This document shows positions 10,300 through 21,734 of a stretch of 64,000 bases of DNA, one piece after another. Positions within the stretch are counted from its first letter, which is position 1. Each line of letters starts with the position of its first letter. The position numbers and the translations under genes are program-made. The notes beneath the pieces were generated by a model. The model saw nothing but the letters and a program-made list of their open reading frames with translations, ran no database searches and was not told the origin of the DNA. Source of the stretch: Arion vulgaris. Its lineage: Eukaryota > Mollusca > Gastropoda > Stylommatophora > Arionidae. Where the stretch lies: contig CM036759.1 of NCBI GenBank assembly GCA_020796225.1, positions 25,590,313 through 25,654,312 on the forward strand. Direction: 5' to 3'.

Positions 10300-11035
10300 C
10301 CAGTGGTAACTTTGAGTGAGATGTTGGCTTTATTGTTGTTGTTTAATCTTTCTCTGCCTTGGTTTTTGTACAACATGGACCTCACAAATTTGACAGACAA
10401 CATCGTAATAAATGGCCAAACACTGGAAAAAGTTGAACATTTTACATATTTGGGTAGTAAAGTGTCAAACAACGGAGACACGATGAAAGAAATAAACTCT
10501 CGTATTGCTATAGCGGCTAGTGCCTTCACTAAATTAACGAATATCTGGCAATCTCAAGACCTTAGTATATGCACAAAAGTTAAATTATTTAGGTCATGTG
10601 TGATTCCTGTACTGACTTACGGTTGTGAAAGTTGGAAATAAACAAAGAAAATTGATAAGAAACTGGACAGCTTTGAGAATAAATTTCTACAAAAATGATT
10701 AAAAGTCAAATGGAGTGATTTCGTTTCTAACAACACAGTGAGAGATAGAACACACCACAACCCGTATCAAATATTATAAGGAAACGAAGGTGGAAATATT
10801 TAGGTCATGTTCTTAGATCAGACGAAAAGAGACTAAATCGACAAGTCATTATGTGGTCACCAGTTGGGAAAAGAAACGTGGAAGACCAAAGACCACTCTT
10901 CGAAGAACCATCCAACAAGAAAGTAAACTATTGGGATGTAAAACCATACAAGATCTCCAACTGCTAGCAAAGAACCATATCACATGGAGATCTAAAACCT
11001 CTGCCCTATGTGCCACCTTTGGCACAAAAGGAACA

Positions 11036-11060
<25 letters not shown>
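10300..11060 (+). mobile_element. LINE 3' region, family L-B (copy 1)
   Basis: Frame 10375-10641 encodes NIVINGQTLEKVEHFTYLGS ... RIAIAASAF ... VIPVLTYGCESWK. This is the thumb/C-terminal part of an RTE-like reverse transcriptase (FTYLGS and YGCESW are family-typical). After a frame break, 10853-11041 gives KKRGRPKTTLRRTI. It ends with GGAACAAACTAACTAACTAAC, a short 3' repeat tail. A minus-strand copy with the same tail is at 52362-52735. Confidence 0.85.
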
Positions 11061-11129
<69 letters not shown>

Positions 11130-11152
11130 ATATATATATATTATATATGGCC
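11041..11152. repeat. (TA)n microsatellite
   Basis: About 50 TA dinucleotides with minor interruptions directly follow the (ACTA)n tail of LINE L-B. The dinucleotide run may have grown from that tail. Confidence 0.95.
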
Positions 11153-11199
11153 TTTTCGTCTTTACAAACGGTCAATTGGCAAGTGTTTTTGCTTTTATC

Positions 11200-11990
11200 T
11201 CTTGTCTTTCAGCTCATACATATGTCTCTTCTCAAAAGACTGCGCCCTTGCGCAATATCTCTTTCGATGCAACTCTGTAATCAGCTAGTTTTTCCCATGT
11301 GCTGGAACCTATAGAAAAGTTTTTCATTGAGGCCTTGCAGACATCTTTATATCTGAGTAGTGGTCTGCCCTGGTGCCTCTTCCTCCGAAAGTTCACAGAA
11401 CAACATTTGTTTTGGTATTCGACAATTTTCTATTCTTCTCACATGCCATAACCATCTTAATATTCTGCTGGGCATGCCCATGATTGAAGGCAAGTTTGCA
11501 TGTTGTAGTACTTCAGAGTTGGTTATCTTGTCATACCACCTGATGTTCATAATCTTGTGGAGACATTGAAGGTGAATGATAAGTCTTCTCTCATGCCTTG
11601 AGTAGGTTGTCATGTTTCTGAGCCATATAGTAAAGAACTAATACACAGGCTCGATATATTTGAATCTTCGTCTGCAATGTAAGTTTTGTGTTGTCCCACT
11701 TGTAATATTGCTTTTTTTAGACTTTCTACCATTTCTTTCATATTTTTGTTTTATGTGTTGTTATCTTTCAGTGTCTGTTTTGTTAGTGGCGCTAATACAT
11801 CACAGTTGGCTCTCATCTCAAAGATGTTATCAGCGTTTGAGAGGGTATATTCCATGTCTCTTACCATCTTTATTGACCTCTGGTCACAACCTGTTAGTTG
11901 ATCAAGTACCTGTCAGGCAATTTTGTAAAGCATGTTCCCTGCATGGAATGTCAGATCTGAGGTGAAAGAAGTATGCCACCATCTTGAGTA
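11200..11990 (-). mobile_element. LINE 3' region, family L-C
   Basis: The minus strand encodes a broken reverse-transcriptase tail: IYRACV near 11660, then ERRLIIHLQCLHKIMNIRWY and LRWLWHVRRIENCRIPKQML (11347-11613). This is the conserved 'CLRxIxxIxWxDxIxNxxV...RWxGHVxRM....P' region of RTE-like elements. Stops and frameshifts show it is dead. Confidence 0.8.
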
Positions 11991-13213
11991 GAAGCTGAGT
12001 GTGTCATTTGCCTTGTTTATTAAGTGAAGATTTGTATCTGTCTTCCTGTCCTCTATTTATATTTTCTGATATCTGTTTCTGCATATCCCAGTCTTTCAGA
12101 ATGGCTGTGAAAGTTTCCATGATGCAGTTATATTCTTTATTTCTATCTCTGAAATTTTCTCTGAAAATACTGGTTGTATATTTGTATGTTTGTTTCTTTA
12201 ATTTTGATGCAACCCCTTTTTAAATCTCTATTTCATCACTAGTGCCCACAGAGCCTTTGCTACTTTGTATTTCATTTGTAGTGAGATTAGCGCAATGCAT
12301 AGAGCTTTTGCTTTTCGAATCAGGCACAAATGGGTTCTGAGCTCATTTTCCTCAAAGTGAGGAAAGAAATTGAAAGTTTGTACTTATTTTGGTTTCCTCA
12401 TTCCATTTCCATCTGTTGTTAGCAATAAACAAGATATTTAAAACCGTTCACATTTTCTATTTTCTCCCCTTGATCAAAATTTCTTTTCTCATGCTTTTTT
12501 TAACAGTTGTCATATTATTGTTTTGCCACATTGAGATATAAATATAATTGCATCAAAATGTCTTGTACCAGTGGTTGTCTTATTTATGAGACTACTTTAC
12601 TATAACGACAAACATTGCAAAGTATGTCTATATTTTCTTCTATGTTAATCTGTATGCTTGTCTGTCTTTTTAATTCATGTTTTTATTATTAGTTGATTTG
12701 TGCAGACAAGGTTTTGGTTTCATACTTTTTGTCTTCTAAGTTTTTAAATTTTATGCTTTGTTCTTCTTTTGTTCTGTTTTAAGAACTCCTGCAAATGGGA
12801 TTTTTGTTTTAAATATTTTTTGATTTCTTTGTGGAGATTTGCAGCTGGTATTTGTTTTTATTTGTAGACCTTTAAAAACTATAACTATACATTTGTCCTG
12901 GAGTTTATATTTTTTGCTTAATACTTTAATGTGAGTCTTCTTTTTTTAAATTTTCTGTAATCCTGTTTTTCCTCACAGCGTCAGGATAAGAAGAGATTTC
13001 TAGAACTGGCTTTTGTGTGCACTTCATAAATACTATTTTTTTACCTCCTCTGTTTTTTCTGAGGTCCACCTTTTGCGTGGACAGCCTTCTGCTTTGTATC
13101 CATTGTATCGGAGTAGCATTGCTCTTTGGGGCATTTAATGAGTATATATTTCAATGTTGATTTAATTTCATCAATAGAAATCATGTATAAGAAGTCACTA
13201 TAATTGTTGTTCT
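11990..13213. other. T-rich intron sequence, probably old repeat
   Basis: No exon or intact element is recognised. The segment 12961-13036 repeats 8777-8852. There is strong strand asymmetry (T-rich plus strand), as in neighbouring minus-oriented LINE remnants. Confidence 0.35.
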
Positions 13214-13990
13214 ATGTTTCTTCTTCTTCTTCTTCTTCTTCTTTTGTTGTCACACTGCTACCGGGTTGTTGCCCAGTGTCGTGGTTTTCTGTTTTTGTCT
13301 TGCGCTGTTCTGGTGGCTTGTGTGATTGTTATCTTTGCTCTTTCACAGGATTCTACTACGCCATCTAACCATCTTTTCCGTGGTCTTCCTCTTGCCTTCT
13401 TTCCCGATGTTCTGTTGTAGAAGACTCTGTATACTGTGGAGTTTGGATGCATTCTTATTAAGTGGCCAAACCACTTCATTCTTTGTTTATCTATGTAATT
13501 CAAGCACGGTTTTGTGCCAACTTTCTTTCTTATGCTGATGTTGGTGATTCTGTCTTTTCTTGTGTTATTGGTAAATTTTCGCAGGCAACGCATTTCACAT
13601 GTAGTTATTTTTGTGACTGCACTTTGCTCAATGTCCATGTTGGCTCTGGTAACACAAAGTAGGTATAAAATGCTGTTGATCATCTATTGCTTAGCTGCCT
13701 GTGAAATTTTTGGGTGCCTTAACAATGGGGCTAGCTGGTAGGTTACAGCATTTGCTTTTGTACTCTAGCCTCTATCTAGTCTTCCGTCTTCTGTGAATAT
13801 GCTTCCTAAGTATTTGAATTCTTTCACTTGGTTTATTTTAGTCCCATTGACATGGATGTCTAGATTATTATGTTTTCTTCCCATATTCATTAATTCTGTT
13901 TTAGTGTTGTTGATTTTCATGTCATGTTTTACACAATTTTTGTTCAAGGTGTCAATATGTGTTCTATGTTTACATTACAAAATATTGATA
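13214..13990 (-). mobile_element. LINE 3' region, family L-A (copy 2, longest)
   Basis: Starts with the (TTC)n complement of the GAA tail (13219-13243). On the minus strand it encodes YIDKQRMKWFGHLIRMHPNS and GRPRKRWLDGV (13258-13683), and upstream DIHVNGTKINQVKEFKYLGS plus FTEDGRLD (13765-13947). These are conserved palm/thumb motifs of RTE-like reverse transcriptase. It ends about 30 bp before the acceptor of the CEP170 exon at 14020. Confidence 0.88.
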
Positions 13991-14019
13991 TTGCTTTTGT
14001 TTCACCTCATATCCACCAG

Positions 14020-14774
14020 GTTCTCTAAAGAGACCAGTTTCAAACAGAAGCCCTCAGTTGTCGTCCAAGGCTGCTTCATCTTCCAACATGGGGACCAGCT
14101 CCCGGAGTCCTGCTGGGGTTAGCGTTGTTCAGTATGCTGACCCAACTTCTTATTTGATTGACAGAATGTTTGAAGGAGGAACCTCAGGTGCTCCTCGCAC
14201 AGAAAAGCAGCAATCACCTGAACTGCATATGCATAGAGAGACAGCTAGTTATGACAAAATTGTTTCTAGCCGTCGATCGACAGAAAAAGCTTCAGTCATA
14301 CACCGACCCATAATTGATTCCAGATCATCTCTTCCTGCTGCTGCGATGACTAAAAGTGTAAGAAATAATTTATCAAAAACAGCACAACAGCCTGCAATTG
14401 ATGACAGTGAGGATTATGATGATAATGATTTGAGAATCACTGAAGATATTCCAGATAACAGAGTTGATGAGAAGGATGATAAAGAAGATAAAACGAGTGA
14501 GGCAGGTACATACACTATTGAAGCTGATGTGAAAGAAGGAAAAGAGGAAGAGGAGGCACGAAAGAGAATAGACCAGGTCTTTGGGGTCGATGTTGAAAAT
14601 TTCAATGCAGATCGACCTCTCATAGATCCACTGCGACTGGCAAGTCCAGGAGGTTATGACAATGTGTATGACACAAGTGATGATGGTGAAAGAACACCAT
14701 TAGATGAGAACTGTCAGTCACCTGTTGATGATGATGCAGATCTGACTGTTGAAGATGATGAATATGATGGAGAG
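14020..14774 (+). CDS. CEP170: CEP170 homologue, internal exon (GTYTIE...IDQVFGVD motif)
   Basis: Acceptor CATATCCACCAG, donor GATGGAGAG|GTTAGT; starts in phase 1, matching the exon ending at 8167, and ends in phase 0; 755 nt. The diagnostic part is GTYTIEADVKEGKEEEEARK followed by RIDQVFGVDVENFNADRPLI. Vertebrate CEP170 has '[36 protein letters not shown]' at the same relative position. Upstream it has a Ser-rich segment and YADPTSYLIDRMFEGG. Downstream it is very acidic (DDDADLTVEDDEYDGE). The frame is open throughout. It is one of the two strongest pieces of evidence for the gene identity. Confidence 0.93.
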
Positions 14775-14864
14775 GTTAGTAGTACATATGTTGTGTGTTG
14801 TTGAATGTGTCATGTTCTCAACTTTCAGATCTCTTTTGTCAAATAGTTTAGTTTAGTTTTAGTT

Positions 14865-15092
14865 TAGTTCGTCACCTGGTGTGTCTGTCCGGACCACTCC
14901 ATTCTGTTCACCAGTTCATTTTTTTGGGGAGACCCCAAGTATTGTTGCTGGAGCTATAGAGTTTGAGCTTTGTGCAATACTCTCAGCAGGTGGCGTGCCA
15001 TTTCTGCGGAGAGGGACAGAGCCATATGGGGTAAAACCCGGTGCAATGAAGTCAATCCTTCGGCTTAAAAACCCCTTAAAAAAGTTTTCTTC
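14865..15092 (+). mobile_element. SINE family S1 (copy 2)
   Basis: Shares CTTTGTGCAATACTCTCAGC, GGTGGCGTGCCATTTCTGCG, CAGAGCCATATGGGGTAAAA and the tail GTCAATCCTTCGGCTTAAAA with other S1 copies. The tRNA-like head is largely missing, with (GTTTA)n-like sequence at the 5' edge. The 3' tail CCTTCGGC...AAAACCCCTTAAAAA is the segment that resembles the 46-bp satellite. Confidence 0.85.
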
Positions 15093-16414
15093 AGTTTAAT
15101 CATCGGATCATCATCATCATCGCACATTGAACCAATTAGTCCATAAGTGCTCTGATCATCTCAGTATGTCTCTCAGCGGGTGGTAACTAACGATACCAGT
15201 TCTTTGTTGGTTTACTACTCTTCTTTAGTTACCAGTATAGTGTTCTTGTCTAGCTACACCATATTTGATTTAGAATTCTTGCAGTCTGGTTAGGGTTGTA
15301 GATTCACCACTATTGCCTGAATCATTTACACGTTCTCTCTACATTAGGGAGTTTAGCATATCAGCATTGTCCATTGCTCACCTGCCTTTTACAGCAACCA
15401 TACTTGTAAGCCTATCTATGCGCTCATTTCCCTTTACATCAGCATGCCTTGGGAAAAATAAAACCGGATTTTTGTCAGCCTAGACCTCCTCAGTGACTTC
15501 AACCATTCTCTCCGAGTTTTGTCAAACAGAGAAGTTTGAATGAATCAGTTAATCAATGAATTTAGAATATAAAAACTTTGTGTCACACATCTAAAAATCC
15601 CAGAAATTTGGGATTAGGGATGATAAGGGGATGAAAGCACCTATTCTCCTTCAGTGTTAGGTCATTGATCATTCTATATTACCAAGCTTGTTGAGTGGAT
15701 GACGTCCTCAGTCTTATTTATATATACCATATCATAAAGCTCTTGCTTCTTCTTCTTCTTCACACACCCGCATGCCTGTACATGTGTGTGTTTTGGTTTT
15801 TAGTTGTAGCTGATGTTGATGCATTGAGATGCGTACGATACTTACAGTCGGAAGACGCCCAAATATGCAAGTTTGATTAATCAACATCGAACTGGCGTGT
15901 TGGACAGCTGGACGCTGCTAGATTTGTTGAGGCGGAGATCGGAACACCTATGGACATGTCCGGAGTGCTTTGATGATAGTCCTCAAATAACTGATACATT
16001 TTGACACCATATAATAGTTGCACACGGTTCGTGATATTGACAATAGCTTCAGTAGTTTCTTGCTATGCCATTGCTTTTTTTTTTTTACTACGGATGTATT
16101 TGTATAGTACAAATCGTAGCATGAACTCTTTACAAAATGTGGACACAGATGGGTGGAGCTGAAGTATGGATTTTAACATTTATGACGTTGCGGACCACGA
16201 GTTTTCTTTGTGTCCTATTTAGTGTTCTTCAGCAATGCCAATGTGTAGAGTGGTGTTACTAATGTGTTAGATGAAGCGGTCATACTCAAGGATCTTCGAG
16301 AAAGAAAGGAGCGGTCATGCGCATGGGTCTTAGTGAACGAGATTTTGGTGTTAAATATACAAATATCTACGTAGTGCCTCTGTAAAATTTATGCCTCAAA
16401 GTTCAAGCTCTAGA
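15093..16414. other. Intron sequence, mostly unassigned
   Basis: Contains (ATC)n at 15108-15121 and (TTC)n near 15747. A dispersed fragment at 15875-15980 (CATCGAACT...GGACATGTCCGG) has a minus-strand counterpart at 25805-25900. No gene is seen. Confidence 0.4.
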
Positions 16415-16803
16415 TCATGGGTTCCCAAAGTGGACTGGTACCGCCCCAGTGGGTGCTGATGCATTCCAGGGGGCGATAGTGCGTTCAGAAGCATTTGGGG
16501 AGTTTTTGTTCGTGATTTTGCGATTGAATAATCATAAAAAATTGGAATTCTGCATTTTAATTCATCTTATACCCGTCTTACAGGATCCATTTTTTCATCA
16601 ATTTTCTATTTCATGCATATAATCATTTGAAAATTGACCGTGTATAACAGAAATATATATCAATTTTCTATGTCAAAGTGAAAATAGAACATGTATATTA
16701 AGTAGAGAGGGAGGCGTTGGCAAACTGTTATAATGGGGAGGGGACGTTACAAAGTTTATGTTGTGCAAAGTGGGAAGTGGGAAGAAAAAGTATGGGAATC
16801 TAT
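16415..16803. mobile_element. hAT-like non-autonomous DNA element
   Basis: A 389-bp element flanked by a perfect 8-bp duplication GCTCTAGA (16407-16414 and 16804-16811). The termini TCATGGGTTCCCAAAG and (reverse complement of the right end) ATAGATTCCCATACTT are imperfect inverted repeats. The GGGTTCCCAAA end and the 8-bp target duplication fit the hAT superfamily. There is no coding capacity. Confidence 0.65.
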
Positions 16804-17165
16804 GCTCTAGATGCACTGAATTTGGAAAGAAATATTTCTTTCAGAAAAATATGTTGTTAACTCTTATCATACGATAAAATGGCATGACAAACCTTTCGGA
16901 CAGTACCAATTCTCAGACAAGCCATTTTTCGTGCCAAAAAAATTATTTTAAAAAGATTAATCACACTATCAATCGATGTTATTTGTTTATGGCACTAGGA
17001 GAATACAGCTTTCCATAATAGATTTTGTTGTGGCACACAATTTTATTCTAAAAACAGCACGTAAAAACGGGGATTTAATGTGTGTTTTCTAAGAGTTAAT
17101 GCAACTAGATCATCCATTCTAGATTATGTGATTCTCGGTAGGGATTCTTTAAACAACATGATATG

Positions 17166-17368
17166 CCCGCCTGCCAAGCGGGTTCGCAGCGCGTTGGACT
17201 GCGGGTGACATGCCCTCTGTGAGTACGGGTTCAATCCCGTGAGCTGGCAGAAAAAGCCACAGGTTCTCCAGATTTATGGTGTTCATGGCACCGAACCGAA
17301 GAGTTACGATGTCCATGGCATCGAGCCGAAAAGCTCAAGTGCTTCTGGATCGGGAAAAAACCATTATA
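17166..17368 (+). mobile_element. tRNA-derived SINE family S4 (copy 1)
   Basis: Starts GCCCGCCTGCCAAGCGGGTT. It has box A-like sequence (GCAGCGCGTTGGACT) and box B-like GGGTTCAATCCC, then a body containing two copies of the motif 'GGCA(C/T)CGA(A/G)CCGAA' and the tail TGCTTCTGGATCGGGAAAAA. Three minus-strand copies lie at 26383-26587, 41174-41376 and 61846-62050, two with clean 13-bp target duplications. Overlapping ORFs are produced by the SINE. Confidence 0.88.
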
Positions 17369-17418
17369 TTATATACATGTGCGTCCATGGTTACGGCGAG
17401 AGTGTCCCTTGGCACAGC

Positions 17419-17776
17419 CAGAGTCAACTATAAACTTATGGGCCTTCGGACTCAGGTAAATCTATGGGAAATCAGACCACAACTACACCACGTGACCTCG
17501 CATTCCAGTATTGGTGTGTATAGATGAATTCATTTTAAATCAACACAAAATGCTAAATCGAAGTTATATTATCCAACAAGTTAAGTTTAACAATAAGGAA
17601 TATCAATATAATGAATATTTTTCACCAATAAATAACCATAGACTCACAGAATTTAGTTAAATTGCAAAGAAGCGTGCAGTGTTCTATCGAACATCTATAA
17701 TTTCCAACCCTCTTCTCTGATCTAGGTCAGGGATTCTCTGGTCAGTTGTCTGGTCTAGTTATCTAGAGTTGGCTGT
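17419..17776 (+). mobile_element. hAT-like MITE family M2 (copy 1)
   Basis: A 358-bp element with termini CAGAGTCAACTATAAACTTA and TATCTAGAGTTGGCTGT (inverted repeat CAG(A)GCCAACT). The flanks share GGCACA (17411-17418 and 17777-17784), an imperfect 8-bp target duplication. The AT-rich interior has no ORF. An extra inverted copy of the left terminus (CATAAGTTTATAGTTGGCTC) follows at 17780-17800. Copies: 42079-42438 (+) and 53080-53436 (-). Confidence 0.75.
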
Positions 17777-17821
17777 GGCACATAAGTTTATAGTTGGCTC
17801 TGGGTAGGGGCATAGGGAAGC

Positions 17822-17972
17822 TGCCCTAGTAAATTAAAAGCGTCGCAGAAATCGGATGTGCTGGCCTACTTGTGGGCACATAACTGACACAACTTACAAT
17901 CGCTCTTAGGCTCAGATCACAAAGAGTGGTTTAACAAGTGGTCGATATGGTGCGTTCGAAGAAGAAGATATT
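17822..17972 (+). mobile_element. SINE family S3, truncated copy
   Basis: The 3' part of S3 in plus orientation: GCAGAAATCGGATGTGCTGG, CTTAGGCTCAGATCACAAAG, ending GTGCGTTCGAAGAAGAAG. The 5' head and the shared core are absent. Confidence 0.8.
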
Positions 17973-17975
17973 GCA

Positions 17976-18715
17976 GTATTTATTGTCAGTTAGATGTGTA
18001 GGTTTGAATGGTAGAACTTGTCAGTAGTGGGGCCCGTTTATTGACACTATCTCTAGAATGTCTTGAATGTTGAGATACTTGACCAAATCGTGGTTATGTG
18101 GGTTGTGAGGAGACTAGTTACAGAACGGTCCACACTCTATATTTACTTGAATGTGTTAAATAGTTTGGAGATGTGTAATCTCTTTCTGTTTACCAGTACT
18201 ATATAGTTTGTCTTCGGTCGCTGTACACCACTATTTGTGCTCTCATTGTGTCACTGTTTGCTACAGACGAGTCACAGCTGTGTTCACTTTCAGGATTGTC
18301 ATATGGCCGTTTTGCTCGCTACCCCGCAGCTATTCCCACTGTGATAAAACTAACATACCTGTTCGAAATAGGAATATACCCACTTTAATAAAAATAGCAT
18401 ACCTGGAGAGTTTGCCTATACGAAATAGGAATGTTAAGTGTGTCTACTACTGTGTGTCAACTTCCCTGATTTGGGCTCCCGTAGTTTTCTTATCGAAGTG
18501 TTACGAGCGTTTCAAGTTTAAGAAGAGGAGTTTGTGTGGAGACACTTTCTATAAATGGCAGTTAATGTGTACACTTAATTTTGTGTTATAATAGCAACTT
18601 CCAGATTTGGCTTCAACGTGTTCCTTGCTTGTGAGTTTTTATCATATATCATAGATAACACATTCTTTTCTAGTATTTTCTAAATGTATATTAACCTTAA
18701 TTGAAATAAGAAAGG
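17976..18715. other. Intron sequence with an unassigned 127-codon ORF
   Basis: An ORF at 18208-18591 (+) is the longest in this interval. It is Cys/Tyr-rich, has no recognised motif, and contains an internal near-repeat (CGAAATAGGAATAT / CGAAATAGGAATGT). I see no reason to call it a gene. Confidence 0.3.
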
Positions 18716-18726
18716 TTCTCTGATAT

Positions 18727-18974
18727 ACTCTTTTTGAACGCTCCATATCGACTTGTTAACTGATTTGATCTGAGTCTAAGAATTGACGTTGTGCCAGTAA
18801 TGCGTCTACAAGTAGGCCAGCATCCGATTTCTGCTCTGCTTTTATTTTACTAGGCCACTTTTGCGTGGCCGGCCTTCCCTAGGTCCTACATCAGTCGCCT
18901 CTTACAACATGCCTTGTAGGTTGCAGTGGTACTATTCTTTGCTTCCCTTGAGGGCCCTGTCACCACACAGACTA
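18727..18974 (-). mobile_element. SINE family S3 (copy 3), with 11-bp target duplication
   Basis: Flanked by TTCTCTGATAT at 18716-18726 and 18975-18985. The plus-strand text carries TTGAACGCTCCATATCGACT, the AGTAGGCCAGCATCCGATTT stretch and the core TCGCCTCTTACAACATGCC. The tail on the minus strand is short and lacks a clear GAA run. Confidence 0.88.
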
Positions 18975-19398
18975 TTCTCTGATATTAAATTCTTAGATAG
19001 AAACGTCGTTACAAACTTTCCCTATCTTATTCTTATACATTCTGAGAAGTGATCAAAGTCATGTTTATTCAAACATAAATATATTTTAAGAAATATTGAT
19101 ACCGTAAAATATAGTCTATATCAGTTTGCCAGGTTTTAAAATAAGAAACATATTGTAATAAAGTTAGTCGGCAAAAATATCTCGTCGGTCGAAATTGGTA
19201 AGTAGTCGTTTGCTACCACGTTTCTCCACAACTTGCAAATCAGTTGTTTGTTATTTATTGGCATACCCTTTTAGATACTCTGTCGGAAGTTCATTTTATT
19301 TTTCTGCTTCTCATAGCCAACATGCCTTGGTATAACCAGAAAAAAGACTAGGCTTAAAGAGATTTTAATTGCCACCAATCACACAATATTAGCATACC

Positions 19399-20174
19399 AT
19401 AATACATTGAAAATGAAAATCGTAGCGTTATGTTATGTTATGCGATCGACGTCACGGCACATTGGGCATTCCCATGCATGCTCTGTCCTCCGCTGCAGCA
19501 GCCATCCCAAAGTCCATTTGCTCACCGTACCCACGAGAAGTTGATTACTATATCTTCTCTCTCTACCATGAAGACGACACTGTCTGGCTTGTCCACACTT
19601 AACGCCTAATTCTCGAACTCGTTCCAGTGTCTGAGACGTGCCCATATCACATAATTGAGAGCGTACCGCATTGATGATATCGGCTCTGTCCATACTTCTG
19701 CCCGTTTGAGTCAGGGCATGCAAGAAAGTCTGCACGCTCGTTACCCTGCACTCCAGCATGTTCAGGCGTGTACAGCCAAGTTATTTTCTTAAGATGTGAT
19801 CTCCGAATGCTGTCCACCCATTCCACACGCAAACTTCCAAATTCAATCAGTTGAAGCATATTCATCGAGTCTGATATGATGATCGTATGGGTAACCTGTT
19901 GATATGCCACCCATGACAGAGCCCTGGCAAATCGTAGCATATCCTTTACCGGACGTAGCCATCAACCATAGTAAAACGAGTCGTTGATTTTTTATAGGCA
20001 CCACTTATACGTTCAGTAGTTTGTCATTGCTTTCTGAACGGTGAGATCTATTTTTACCTTTTTTTGTAAAATCCCACGGAAACGAATTTGCTTCCAAACT
20101 TGCCCACCGTGGGATTTGAACCAGGTACACTTGGGTTCGTGATCAAGCTCACTACCGCTTGAGCTACAGACGCT
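19399..20174 (-). mobile_element. Chimeric retroelement: tRNA-like head fused to an I-clade LINE RNase H/3' end
   Basis: A perfect 17-bp direct repeat CACAATATTAGCATACC (19382-19398 and 20175-20191) brackets a 776-bp unit. On the minus strand the unit begins exactly at the duplication with a tRNA-like head (box A TGTAGCTCAAGCGGTAGTGA, box B GGTTCAAATCC). At about 19955 it passes into an I-clade LINE C-terminal region: IIISDSMNMLQLIE and WLYTPEHAGVQGNERADFLA (RNase H D...H.G..GNE.AD motifs), then, after a frame break, ECPMCRDV. It ends in a CATAACATAACATAACG tail. The duplication shows that the tRNA-like head and the LINE part were inserted as one retroposed unit. It may be a long SINE or a template-switch product. 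Confidence 0.75.
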
Positions 20175-20580
20175 CACAATATTAGCATACCGTGGTATAA
20201 ACATTACTGTACGTTATATTCTTGCATTGTTGTATGATATGTTTTGTCCCGGTATATTTTGTTTGTTTTAACTGGGCCTGTTCAAACCTCTCATAACATT
20301 TCTCACTCTTAATCTCTCTCTCACATACACACCTTAACTGTGACTGCTTTAAAGTATGTGTACTTCCTGTGTGTATACTAGGCTTCCATCAGGGAGCTAG
20401 CTCGTTTTAATCTTGTCATAATCCAGTGTCTGCTTACTGTTTGTTGTTATGTAGGGGATTTAAACCGAGGCACGCCGCCTTTAACCTAACGACGAACCTT
20501 GTTTTGGTTATATCAGAGCTTGTATGCCGAAAAAAAACCCCATGAAAAATAAGAATTGGTTTCTTTCAGAGAATCCAAGA

Positions 20581-20636
20581 TGCATAGTATATGTGTACAG
20601 CATAGTATATGTGTACAGCATAGTATATGTGTACAA
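20581..20636. repeat. 18-bp tandem repeat, three copies
   Basis: GCATAGTATATGTGTACA is repeated three times in a row, 25 bp from the 3' end of the adjacent S1 SINE. Confidence 0.9.
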
Positions 20637-20660
20637 TACAGATATTTAGAGATATGCTAT

Positions 20661-20902
20661 AAAGGGTTTTAAAGCCGAAAGATTGACTTTATTGCACGTG
20701 TTTTACCCATATGGCTCGGTCCCTCTCCGCAGAAATGGCAGGCCACCTGCCGAGAGTATTGCACAAAGCACGAACTCCGTAGCTCCAGCAAAATCCTAGG
20801 GGTCTCTAGAAAAACTGCACTCGTGAACAGAACGGCACGGTCCGGATTCGAACCCACGACCTTCGATTCACAAGGCAAAGGGCTTAACCACTTAGATCCC
20901 CT
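20661..20902 (-). mobile_element. SINE family S1 (copy 3), with 13-bp target duplication
   Basis: A minus-oriented, full-length copy: tRNA-like head (plus-strand text GGTCCGGATTCGAACCC and AGGGCTTAACCACTTAGA), body and tail (AAAGGGTTTTAAAGCCGAAA GATTGAC). It is flanked by AGAGATAT(G/A)CTAT at 20648-20660 and 20903-20915. This copy defines where the S1 3' end lies and so supports the origin of the satellite at 46.2 kb. Confidence 0.9.
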
Positions 20903-21154
20903 AGAGATATACTATGTTTGTGTCCTTGTTGTTCACTAGTTGTTGTATTTATTTGTTTAATTATCATGTTTTGTATTTGTTGCTTCATAGACTGTTCATA
21001 TTTGTATTCTTACTTTTCTACATTGCAGTCAAACTAGGGATAAAATGTCTCTACCTAGAAGTCATTCTCACTGAGACTATTTATGAATCCTGATTGTTGA
21101 CTTTTCTTTCTGTGTCTCTCATTCTTGTCATTTCTACAGTTTGCCACATTGATT

Positions 21155-21602
21155 GATTGATTGATTGATAGGACCAACATCATTGCACTTCGGTGAGTAA
21201 CAATGTGTGCTCCGATTTCTTTCTTACACATGAAGATCTCAGCTGCAGTGCACGAACTCCGTATCACTGGCAAGGGTCCACCGATGATTTGAAGATTGTG
21301 AAGATATTTTTTGTACGAGTTTAATTTTTAATTTCTGTTCTAATTAATTTTTTCCGGGCAGCGGCTTTCCAGCCTGATCTTCTCGATTTTGAACTGACAG
21401 TGGTTCTTTTGCATGCTCAAATTGAACACGGGACATATATTTTATCGCCTGTCTCCGATAGGACTAGGAACTCGATCTCACCTACAGTGAGATCAGGGAT
21501 CTCTGGAAAAATATTCAGATGGTTCCACGAGGGAGCGAACCTCTCACCTGGTACCTTTGGCACGAGAGACGAGCACCTAACTCTACGCCACAGAGACTCC
21601 TA
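21155..21602 (-). mobile_element. tRNA-derived SINE family S5 (copy 1)
   Basis: On the minus strand the element runs from a tRNA-like head (GGCGTAGAGTTAGGTGCTCG ... box B-like GAGGTTCGCTCCC), through CCAGAGATCCCTGATCTCAC and the middle motif AAATCGAGAAGATCAGGCTG, to a 3' part (AGTGATACGGAGTTCGTGCA ... GAAGTGCAATGATG). The outer end is a (GATT)n run (21155-21171). A plus-strand copy is at 39438-39820, and the head alone feeds the 71-bp array at 27.3 kb. Confidence 0.75.
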
Positions 21603-21734
21603 ACAACTTGCTACATGCCAATTGTCCTTCTTCTTCTTCTTTCTACTATTCTTGTTGTGCATGTTGGTGATCAAGATATGCAAAGAGTTCATATATTTCA
21701 AGATATGCAAAGAGTTCAGACCTCTGCCCTCTAA

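Noticed and set aside
17180..17255. A functional tRNA gene (plus strand)
   Set aside because: It is the head of the multi-copy S4 SINE; the other copies have target duplications at both ends.
18208..18591. A 127-codon ORF as an independent gene
   Set aside because: No recognisable motif, promoter, splice or poly(A) support; a length attainable by chance in 64 kb.
20100..20174. A functional tRNA gene (minus strand)
   Set aside because: Boxes A and B are present, but the sequence is the head of a retroposed unit bounded by a 17-bp target duplication and continues into non-tRNA sequence.
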